From: JAUWOY01 sp034431315
GTDB lineage: Bacteria > Chloroflexota > Anaerolineae > VGOG01
Reading direction: 5' to 3'
Length of the DNA: 47,627 nt
Assembly: GCA_034431315.1 (NCBI GenBank)
Contig: DAOUDK010000083.1
Coordinates: forward strand, 1 to 47,627
Shown here one piece after another: positions 1 through 7,187 of the stretch (position 1 is the first letter of the stretch; each line of letters opens with the position of its first letter). The position numbers were made by a program, and so were the translations under genes. The notes under the pieces were generated by a model. That model saw nothing but the letters and a program-made list of their open reading frames with translations, did not search any database and was not told where the DNA came from.

Positions 1-376
1 GCTTGAAGTCGACGAAGTAAACTGTCGGGCGTTTTTCGCCCGTCTGGCGGTTCTCGCTGACGCTCGTGTTCTCCAGCAACAGCTGGAACAGGTGCTTGTT
101 GTTTTCCAGCAGGTTCGTACTCGGGAAGCTGGCGGTGAGCTGCTTGACGGCCTCCTCGACCTGGTCATCCTCCAGCCAGGGGTTGATCACCTTGAGCTGC
201 TTCCGCAGGACAGGCGGCATCACGACCTCGGTGAAGTTCTGGCGGCCTGTGTCGCCGGGTATCTGCTTCTTGTCCGTCAGGTCAATGATCTCCCAATCGA
301 GACCAGCGAGCTGGTCCAGACACGGCTTCTCGACGTGGTTGCGCTCGTCGAGTTTGTGTCTGTCCGTCTTATGCAT
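1..376 (-). CDS. hsdR: Type I restriction enzyme R subunit, N-terminal part (cut by window edge)
   Basis: Reading leftward from an ATG at 376 gives 125 residues that run off the window. The text matches the HSDR_N region of type I restriction R subunits: ERNHVEKP near the start, NPWLEDDQVEEAV in the middle, then LLLENTSVSENRQTGEKRP. The family's R subunit is the ATP-driven DNA translocase and endonuclease of the HsdRMS complex; the PD-(D/E)XK and helicase parts should lie beyond position 1, as should hsdM and hsdS. The ATG overlaps the last codons of the upstream helicase gene by 8 nt (ATGCATAA), so translation is probably coupled to the Gabija-like pair. Identity rests on recognised text, not on a search. 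Confidence 0.85.
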   Translation of the reverse strand, partial: MHKTDRHKLDERNHVEKPCLDQLAGLDWEIIDLTDKKQIPGDTGRQNFTEVVMPPVLRKQLKVINPWLEDDQVEEAVKQLTASFPSTNLLENNKHLFQLLLENTSVSENRQTGEKRPTVYFVDFK

Positions 377-2288
377 CTGATTGCCCCGCAGAGGGATCGC
401 CACAACCAATATCTATGATTTCATCATTGCCAAACCATTCTAGATCCTGCAAATAGCTTCTGATCTTGTCCTTCTCATTTGTGTACACCACGACAGCCAA
501 GCTACTTTGAGCCCTACTGCATGTGACATAAAACAGCCGACGAGTTCTGTCGATAGAGGTTTCCTTTCCTTCTTTGACATTCTTCTTGTCAGTTGATGTG
601 GGAGCTTTCGCCCCGAATAGCTTGTCATAGCTGAACATAAATCCGCGAGCTTCGTTATCATCCAAAATCACCATTACACGAGGAAACTGTAACCCCTTTA
701 TTCCCTGGTGCGTGCCGAATGGAGACCTGTCGGAAATGTACTCCACATAAGATCGTAGCTGACTACACGGTACAGATAGAGCTTCATCCCAGGCATCGAT
801 CATTGGATCATTGTCTGATATTTCAGCAGAATCATTAGACCGCTCATCGTTGTCTAACGAGTCAGCACGAGACACGATTGGTGCAAACACGTCGGGTATG
901 CCAAATAGGCCACTGGCCGTGACCGCTTTCAATGAATCAATCAACGAGGGATCGGAGTCGCCGTCCCATAAGGAAAACAGCGATTTCACAGCATTATCCG
1001 CTTTGCGTATTTCATCCAATGAAGATTCGCTTGTTTTCAGTGTATCAGCGGATACAAGCGGGGAGTATTTCACAACTATTCGTGCCACCGCAAAACTATT
1101 CTCAGTTTGCAGCGATTTCACCAAGGGAAGAATCTGCTGCGAAAAGAACGGAATTCCGCTTAGAGTTCCGTCAAGCAATCCAGTTTTGAATTTTGATATT
1201 TGATAGAGCGGCTCGAAAAAATCATTAAACCCTCCTCGTCTTGCAGCCATGTGATGCTCAAGCGTGAGCGTTTTTATTTCTTGATTATCTCCCGACCACT
1301 GATTGTCAGATGTGATTTCAGCCATCTTTTTCGTAATTTCTGCTTCGACAGTTGTCTTGCTGATGCCATCATCGTCTTGAACAAGAAATAGTCGCACGAA
1401 TCCCTCTGGCGCATCATCTGCTGGTTCTTGGATGTGATCATCTGCGCCCGACCTAATCCTGTTAATGAGCTTTACGATACGTTTAGGGCATCTATAATTT
1501 ATTGTTATCGCTGGCTTTTCCCACTCGCTTGGAACGGCTTCGCCCAGACCGATCTTCCCATCTGAATAAATTCGCTGCATAGTATCCCCGAAGAGTGCCA
1601 GGCAGAATTCTCCTGAATACGCACTCTGAACCGCAAAGAAGGCATTAACTAAATCTTTCTGTGTGTCCTGGCTTTCATCTATAAGCAAGACTGGATACTT
1701 GCGAATCAGAATTCTCTGCATGAGCGGCTTATCAGTCAGGAAATCAGATGCAATTCCTATGACTTCAGCATGGTTCAATGAGTTCTTGCCGATGTTTTCG
1801 CCATTCGGGTTGTAGGTGAAATGTCTGATTGTATCAAGGCGAGCTGTCCTTCTTTGTTTAGACTCGATTTGTATAGTGCGTTCATCGGAAGCCTTACCGC
1901 TCCGCCCTTTTCTTTGCTTTTCTTCAAGTTTGCTGATTTCTGTTTCCAGATTCTGCCTGAGCCACTCGCGTATTTCATTATGAAAAGGCCGAATTAACTC
2001 CCATGCATAGCTGTGGATCGTGGATACGGCAAAAATGGAATCGTAATCAATTCGATGTTTGATCTCGTCACATGCGGCATTGGTGTATGTAATGACGGCA
2101 ACCTTGCGACCGGAGAGGCGGAATTCTTGCCCATATTTCAGGCGAAACATCCGCATTGCTTCAACAAGAGCACGTGTCTTTCCAGAACCAGCACCGGCAA
2201 AAAGGAAAAAACTTTTAGGGTCTTCCAGATTGAGGCAAGTATCCATGACATCGCTAAGTTCGCTTGTTTGGGCCGTAGAATCAGTCAT
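369..2288 (-). CDS. UvrD/Rep-like SF1 helicase, Gabija GajB-like
   Basis: A 639-residue superfamily 1A helicase. Motifs in order: Walker A GAGSGKT (about residue 32), motif Ia TYTNAACDEI, Walker B LLIDESQDT (about 202), motif III ALFGDTMQRIYSDGK, motif IV NYRCPKRIVKLI, motif V GIKGLQFPRVMV and motif VI FYVTCSRAQ. The start at 2288 overlaps the stop of the preceding nuclease gene by 8 nt (ATGACTGA); the 34 extra codons upstream lie inside that gene and are not needed. Paired with an OLD-family nuclease, it fits the helicase partner of class 2 OLD systems, which include Gabija. In that family GajB is thought to sense or process DNA ends and work with GajA. Base composition is visibly AT-richer than in the transporter genes, consistent with transfer. 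Confidence 0.85.
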   Translation of the reverse strand: MTDSTAQTSELSDVMDTCLNLEDPKSFFLFAGAGSGKTRALVEAMRMFRLKYGQEFRLSGRKVAVITYTNAACDEIKHRIDYDSIFAVSTIHSYAWELIRPFHNEIREWLRQNLETEISKLEEKQRKGRSGKASDERTIQIESKQRRTARLDTIRHFTYNPNGENIGKNSLNHAEVIGIASDFLTDKPLMQRILIRKYPVLLIDESQDTQKDLVNAFFAVQSAYSGEFCLALFGDTMQRIYSDGKIGLGEAVPSEWEKPAITINYRCPKRIVKLINRIRSGADDHIQEPADDAPEGFVRLFLVQDDDGISKTTVEAEITKKMAEITSDNQWSGDNQEIKTLTLEHHMAARRGGFNDFFEPLYQISKFKTGLLDGTLSGIPFFSQQILPLVKSLQTENSFAVARIVVKYSPLVSADTLKTSESSLDEIRKADNAVKSLFSLWDGDSDPSLIDSLKAVTASGLFGIPDVFAPIVSRADSLDNDERSNDSAEISDNDPMIDAWDEALSVPCSQLRSYVEYISDRSPFGTHQGIKGLQFPRVMVILDDNEARGFMFSYDKLFGAKAPTSTDKKNVKEGKETSIDRTRRLFYVTCSRAQSSLAVVVYTNEKDKIRSYLQDLEWFGNDEIIDIGCGDPSAGQSDA

Positions 2289-4536
2289 TCTTCGCCTCCA
2301 TTGGTGCAGTCGCCAAGAAATCTTGTTTCTTTTCAGCAAGTTTGTCTTCAAGCCATTTAAGACCGTCTGAAATGTAGACCGGTGGTACAAGATCGCTTGG
2401 TTCGGTCAGGTAGAATAATTCTAAAGCCATTTCGGCCTTGCTTCCTGTCCCTAAGCTCTCGAACATCTCTTTGCTGGCTTCATTTAGAGTATCTTTACCA
2501 AGAGCGTTTGTGAGTTTTTTCAGTAAGCCCTTTGGGTCTTGATAATCTCGGAACAACCTCAGATTGGTCAAAGCTAAAGAATCCTCGAATGTATATGGAA
2601 TGGCTTCCTCTTTATCTGAGTCATCTTTGTATTTGAGTTGTATTGGGCATTGGTAGGCTACCCTAATTTGCTCGTTTCCAGTTTGCTTGTCATCGTCAGT
2701 GCAATCCAGAATCTCATCCAACGCTTCCTTCTTGGGAATCCATTCTTTGAGTGTCGTGTTGCCGGTTCGATACTTCTTGTCACGTTCAGGAAAGACCTTT
2801 GCGGTGCCGGTCTCGCCAATCGAATCCAAATCCGTGATTACAAGTGCAAGAAGTCTCAACGTTTCAAGCAGAGGTTTCAGGCGGTGTGCGTGGCTGCCGC
2901 CGATTTCCAGCAAGGAAATATAGCTTTGATCCAATTTGGGGAATTTGTGCCGTATGAAATGAGGAACCAGCATTCGTTCCGCTGAACCTTCAACTAGAAT
3001 GGCCGCATCGGCAAAAAACAGATCGCAATGAGTTGATTTGATGTATCGTGTGGCGAACTTGGATGTTTCTGTACCATCGCCAAATGTTTTCGATAGGTTC
3101 ACAACCGTCGCATATGGTATTTCTCCTTTTTGACTAGCAGGTTCACGTCGAAAGTATCGCAAACAAGTGAAATCTACCTCATGAGCAATATGCGATGAAT
3201 GGGTACTGACGATCAACTGTGTATTAAGTTGGTTACCCTCAAGCTTTTTATGACGGCGCAGCACCTGATAGGCTTTCTTAATGAACACCTGCTGAACCTG
3301 AGCGTGCAGGTGAGCTTCCGGCTCTTCGATGAGTACAATATGAAGCGGCTCGATGATGGTGTCGTCGCCGATTTGTCTTTTTGCCGCTTTACCAACGCGC
3401 ATCCATTCGTCTCTGAATCGAATCAGGCTGAATACCATGGAAATGAGGTTTTGATACCCCAAGCCGTTATACTGCTCTGGAAGCGACAAAGCAGTGCTGT
3501 CATCGTGTTCCGGCGATACGTTAAACTGGACAGCGGTTTTGTGGTCTAAGCTGTCAACGGCGCTAATCTTGCTCGTCAGTGAGATTTGCGGGTCACTGAA
3601 CCCCGGATAATTTAGTCCTTCCAGTTCACCTATAGCGGGAGCGAAACTTGTCTTCAGCTTCTCGTCAAATACCGCCTTTGCTTCTTCAATCGCCTGCAAG
3701 GCATCAATATCGCTGGCATCTGGAGAATCCGACGGGTTTAAATGCTTGGTGAAATATTGCCGTAGCTGAGTAGACAAGCTCGCAAAGCCGCTGTGCGAAT
3801 CATGTTCGGTTTTTGGGTCAGAGAAACCCCTCTGGGCACTGATAACGTCAATTTTGAAAAGGCCACCAAATGGCTCTCTGTCCATCGGCTCACTGTCGGC
3901 AGGAACCGGCTGGGGTTTGGCTGTGCCATTGGTTGGTTCTCTGCATTGTGCGGGGTCTAAGATGTACGCCTTAACTTCAAAATGTCGATGAAGCTCTCTG
4001 TCCAGAAAATCCTGCATCGATTCCGGCCATAGGGATAAATTGCGTTTATCTTTTGATGAGGCAGTTGGTTCGGTATCGCGAGCCAATTGATAGGCATCGC
4101 GAAATTCTTTGTACAGCTTTTCAATATCCTTTGGAGCAAATACAAGCCGCACACCGAGCTTCTGATCCGGTTTCCAGTCAAGCGTTGGAAGCAGGTGGAT
4201 AACATGATGGATATCCGCATCATTGACATCAAGCCAGATGTCAATAGTCGGTAAATACGACAGCCATTGTTCGAGCGTGAGGTCGGGCATATTGTCATCA
4301 TCAGCATGGACCCATTGGATACCGATTTGGTTGATATATGACCAGTTCGACAATGTGAAATCCGTCGTTGCGATATCTTTACGGCGGCCCTTTTTGAGAA
4401 ACAAAATCATCGCATCCATAGCGGATGTCTTACCGCTATTGTTCGCCCCGACAAAAACCGTTTCCTGTGAAGCGATTTCAACCCGGCAGGATTTAAGCTT
4501 ACGGAAATTCTGGATTTCAACAAAAACAATATTCAT
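2281..4536 (-). CDS. OLD-family ATPase/TOPRIM nuclease, Gabija GajA-like
   Basis: A 751-residue protein with an N-terminal ABC-type ATPase and a C-terminal TOPRIM nuclease. Visible motifs: Walker A GANNSGKT (30-37), an OLD-type signature around NGLGYQNLI (357-365), Walker B VLIEEPEAHLHAQ (401-413), switch STHSSHIAHEVDF (444-456), TOPRIM glutamate in ILVEGSAE (E516) and the acidic DLD triad at 569-571. OLD nucleases cleave DNA, and with a neighbouring UvrD-like helicase they form class 2 OLD/Gabija antiphage systems. The usual GajA is nearer 580 residues, so this one is long; extra sequence lies between Walker A and the signature and after the TOPRIM domain. A GAGGT ribosome site precedes the ATG. 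It is the first intact gene of the defence operon. Confidence 0.85.
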   Translation of the reverse strand: MNIVFVEIQNFRKLKSCRVEIASQETVFVGANNSGKTSAMDAMILFLKKGRRKDIATTDFTLSNWSYINQIGIQWVHADDDNMPDLTLEQWLSYLPTIDIWLDVNDADIHHVIHLLPTLDWKPDQKLGVRLVFAPKDIEKLYKEFRDAYQLARDTEPTASSKDKRNLSLWPESMQDFLDRELHRHFEVKAYILDPAQCREPTNGTAKPQPVPADSEPMDREPFGGLFKIDVISAQRGFSDPKTEHDSHSGFASLSTQLRQYFTKHLNPSDSPDASDIDALQAIEEAKAVFDEKLKTSFAPAIGELEGLNYPGFSDPQISLTSKISAVDSLDHKTAVQFNVSPEHDDSTALSLPEQYNGLGYQNLISMVFSLIRFRDEWMRVGKAAKRQIGDDTIIEPLHIVLIEEPEAHLHAQVQQVFIKKAYQVLRRHKKLEGNQLNTQLIVSTHSSHIAHEVDFTCLRYFRREPASQKGEIPYATVVNLSKTFGDGTETSKFATRYIKSTHCDLFFADAAILVEGSAERMLVPHFIRHKFPKLDQSYISLLEIGGSHAHRLKPLLETLRLLALVITDLDSIGETGTAKVFPERDKKYRTGNTTLKEWIPKKEALDEILDCTDDDKQTGNEQIRVAYQCPIQLKYKDDSDKEEAIPYTFEDSLALTNLRLFRDYQDPKGLLKKLTNALGKDTLNEASKEMFESLGTGSKAEMALELFYLTEPSDLVPPVYISDGLKWLEDKLAEKKQDFLATAPMEAKND

Positions 4537-4639
4537 GCGGTTACCTCAGCTTCAGTAGGTCACAGTGTGGCCCGGACCTAATTGTATAACTACTGAATAG
4601 ATGGACGTCTGCCCACCCGTATGCTCATCAAAAACGACG

Positions 4640-4864
4640 CTACCCAATCATACCCCTCCACCGCCATCGCGCAACCACCCGCCGCAGGCCAACCATTCCC
4701 CCTATATCGGTGGCGACTCTATCCTGGTTGTCGGGCATATCCTCGTGCTCCCCGCGCCCTTGCGCGCGTCCCAGCCCAACGCGCGGGTTGTTGACCCGCT
4801 CCTTGCCGGTGTGTTGGTAGGATTCAATCGGGCGTTTGGCTTTGGTTGATTTTCGTCGGGCCAT
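4640..4864 (-). pseudogene. Truncated N-terminus of a site-specific DNA methyltransferase
   Basis: From an ATG at 4864, preceded by GGGGAG at 7 nt, the first 31 codons read MARRKSTKAKRPIESYQHTG and KERVNNPRVGL. I recognise this as the N-terminal text of Mod-like site-specific DNA methyltransferases found in restriction islands (usually ...IESYEHKDKxRVNNPPVGL). The frame then loses resemblance and stops after about 74 codons. No methyltransferase catalytic motif (DPPY or FxGxG type) is present. Promoter, ribosome site and start are intact but the body is gone, so this is a deletion remnant at the head of the defence operon. An independent short gene is a weaker alternative. Confidence 0.55.
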
Positions 4865-5013
4865 GTTGTGACTCCCCTTTTGTCGGGATGCTAAACGCTG
4901 GCGCGAGGGCGGCTGACGGCGGAGTTCAGCGGCGCGGGATGGGACGAGTAAACATGCCCACACTGAACCCTTGACCATCAAGACCCTCGATCAGGTCTTC
5001 ATCGTTGCTTGAT

Positions 5014-5042
5014 ATTATACAGCAGAAGCCCTTGCAGGTCAA
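5014..5042 (-). promoter_or_regulatory. Sigma70 promoter of the defence operon (module copy A)
   Basis: On the minus strand TTGACC (5042-5037) is followed after exactly 17 bp by a perfect TATAAT (5019-5014). Transcription would start near 5007 and run into the methyltransferase remnant, the Gabija-like pair and hsdR. It is the downstream half of a 97-bp module repeated near 11.9 kb. Confidence 0.7.
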
Positions 5043-5075
5043 CCACCAGCACGATGCCCAGTCCGAAAAGCAAAA

Positions 5076-5100
5076 GCGGGAGGCGCTTTAGACCTCCCGC
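5076..5100 (-). terminator. Rho-independent terminator (module copy A)
   Basis: An 8-bp stem GCGGGAGG/CCTCCCGC with a 9-nt loop. On the minus strand it is followed by TTTTGCTTTT. It would end transcripts from the ABC exporter operon just before the defence promoter. Confidence 0.7.
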
Positions 5101-5288
5101 TTGGCCCATTTTGCGTCACCTCTCCAGCGAACACCAAAGCCTGGTCCCGCCACCGGGACGGCTGTGCACCTTGAGCGCCGCCCGATCACCACCGCCCGCT
5201 TTTGAATCGCGCAAACATGCTGTCGCTCAACTTCGGCCAGGACAGCTCTCCAGTCCTGTACCCGGGAGGTGTTTCAACAGCTTTTAGT

Positions 5289-7187
5289 TCATCTGGCAAT
5301 TTCAAACTGACTGTTGTACAGTTCGGCATAAAAGCCGTCCTGCTCAAGTAGCTCCTCGTGCTTGCCGCTCTCTACAATATCACCCTCATTCATGACCAGG
5401 ATCACATCAGCGTTGCGGATAGTAGACAGGCGATGGGCAATGATAAAGCTGGTGCGGCCCACCATCAGGTTGTCCATCGCGTTCTGGATCAGCACCTCGG
5501 TGCGGGTATCAACCGAGCTGGTGGCTTCATCCAGAATGAGCATCCTGGGATCAGCGAGAACGGCGCGGGCGATGGTCAGAAGCTGCTTCTGACCCTGCGA
5601 AACGTTCGAGGCCTCCTCGTTGAGCTCCATGTTGTAGCCTTCGGGCAGGGTGCGCACGAAATGGTCTACGTGCGCAGTTTTGGCCGCCTCGATCACCTCC
5701 TCATCGGTCGCCCCCGGCCGGCCGTAACGGATATTCTCCATGATGCTGTCATTGTAAAGCCAGGTATCCTGCAACACCATGCCAAACATGTTGCGCAGGT
5801 CGTGGCGGGTGAGATCGCGGATATCGTGACCGTCCACCAGGATCGCCCCGCCGTTCACGTCGTAAAAACGCATGAGCAGTTTGACCATCGTCGTCTTGCC
5901 AGCGCCGGTCGGTCCCACGATGGCGACCTTTTTGCCCGGGTGGGCGACCGCGCTAAACTTGTTGATGACTATCTTCTCCGGATCGTATCCAAACTGCACG
6001 TCTCGGAACTCAACCTGGCCCGCCACCTGGTCCAGTTTAACCGGGTCGGCCGTTTCAGCGACCTCCTCGTCTTCATCGAGGAATTCAAACACCCTTTCGG
6101 CGGCCGCCGCGGTTTGCTGAAGCACGTTCGAGATGTTGGCGAGCTGCTGGATGGGTCGGGTAAACGAGCGAACATACTGGATAAACGCCTGGATATCGCC
6201 AACGGTGATGGCGTTTCTGATCGCCAGCCAGCCACCCAGAACGGTCACCGCCACGTAGCCCAGGTTGCCAATGAACATCATGATCGGCATCATCAGGCCC
6301 GTCAGGAACTGGGATTTCCAGGCCGAATCGTAGAGAGTCTCATTGAGATGGTCGAATTGTTGGATGCTCTTTTCTTCGCCATTGAAGGCTTTCATCACGA
6401 TGTGGCCGCCGTACATTTCTTCCACATGCCCGTTGATGTGCCCCAAGTAGTCCTGCTGCCGCCTGAAATGTTTTTGCGACTGTTTGACGATCAGAGCCAC
6501 GACCACCATCGAAAGCGGGAGGACCAGGAGCGCCACCAGGGTCATCACCCAACTGATGGAGAGCATCATGATCAATACGCCGATCACCGTTACCACTGAG
6601 GTGATGATCTGGGTGAGGCTCTGGCTCAGCGTCTGGTTAACGGTATCCACATCGTTGGTGATGCGAGAGAGCACCTCGCCCTGGGTGACGCCGTCAAAGT
6701 ATTTGAGCGGCATACGGTTGATCTTTTCGGAAATATCCCGGCGGAATCGGTAGGCGATGTTGGTGGATACATCAGCCATGATCCAGCCCTGGACGTAGCT
6801 AAAGACGGTTGACACCAGGTACAGGCCGAGCGTAAGCAGCAGTATTTGGCCGATATAGTCAAAGTCAATCTCACCGCCTTGGAAGTGAACACGGCTTCCA
6901 CTCAGTTGAGCAAGCACGCCCTCAAACAGTCTGGTGGTGGCCCTGCCCAGGAGCCTGGGGCCAGCGATACTGGAGGCCGTGGAGGCAACCGCAAACACCA
7001 ATACGATCAGCACGGCCACTTTATACTTGCCCAGGTATTCGACCAGTTTGGCCATCGTGCCCTTGAAATCGCGGGCTGTGTCGCCTTTCATCATTGCCAT
7101 AGGGCCGCCGCGCCCCAACGGGCCATGCCCGCCGCCAGGGCCACGGCGAGCCCTTCGATTACTCGATCTGTTATTTTGCATGCTCAT
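5289..7187 (-). CDS. ABC exporter half-transporter, catalytic-site subunit
   Basis: A 632-residue type IV ABC exporter half: a six-helix membrane domain (about residues 50-350) fused to an ATPase. Walker A is GPTGAGKTT, the signature region is NVSQGQKQ (serine kept, second glycine replaced by Q), Walker B is MLILDEATSS with the catalytic glutamate, and the switch histidine is in IIAHRLSTI. It begins inside the 4-nt overlap with the partner gene upstream, so the two are translationally coupled. Together they match heterodimeric multidrug or lipid exporters of the LmrCD/BmrCD/TM287-288 type. The N-terminus is rich in Arg and Gly (RRARRGPGGGHGPLGRGG) and probably cytoplasmic. The substrate cannot be read from sequence. 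Confidence 0.9.
   Translation of the reverse strand: MSMQNNRSSNRRARRGPGGGHGPLGRGGPMAMMKGDTARDFKGTMAKLVEYLGKYKVAVLIVLVFAVASTASSIAGPRLLGRATTRLFEGVLAQLSGSRVHFQGGEIDFDYIGQILLLTLGLYLVSTVFSYVQGWIMADVSTNIAYRFRRDISEKINRMPLKYFDGVTQGEVLSRITNDVDTVNQTLSQSLTQIITSVVTVIGVLIMMLSISWVMTLVALLVLPLSMVVVALIVKQSQKHFRRQQDYLGHINGHVEEMYGGHIVMKAFNGEEKSIQQFDHLNETLYDSAWKSQFLTGLMMPIMMFIGNLGYVAVTVLGGWLAIRNAITVGDIQAFIQYVRSFTRPIQQLANISNVLQQTAAAAERVFEFLDEDEEVAETADPVKLDQVAGQVEFRDVQFGYDPEKIVINKFSAVAHPGKKVAIVGPTGAGKTTMVKLLMRFYDVNGGAILVDGHDIRDLTRHDLRNMFGMVLQDTWLYNDSIMENIRYGRPGATDEEVIEAAKTAHVDHFVRTLPEGYNMELNEEASNVSQGQKQLLTIARAVLADPRMLILDEATSSVDTRTEVLIQNAMDNLMVGRTSFIIAHRLSTIRNADVILVMNEGDIVESGKHEELLEQDGFYAELYNSQFEIAR

Larger units (their letters stand above)
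5004..5100 (-). repeat. 97-bp terminator-promoter module, copy A
   Basis: Aligns without gaps to 11886-11982 (constant offset 6882); by eye about 82 of 97 bases match. The copy contains a terminator followed by a consensus promoter in the same orientation. The most conserved parts are the promoter spacer, the sequence between promoter and hairpin, and the U-tract. The next bases, 5101-5288, hold only a short GTCCCG/CGGGAC hairpin near 5141 and no gene I can support. Confidence 0.75.

Noticed and set aside
66..418. Plus-strand frames at the left edge
   Set aside because: The minus strand gives clear HsdR N-terminal text over the same bases.
5358..6599. 413-codon plus-strand frame
   Set aside because: It is antisense to the ABC exporter gene, is rich in His/Asp/Val typical of reverse frames and has no family motif or ribosome site.
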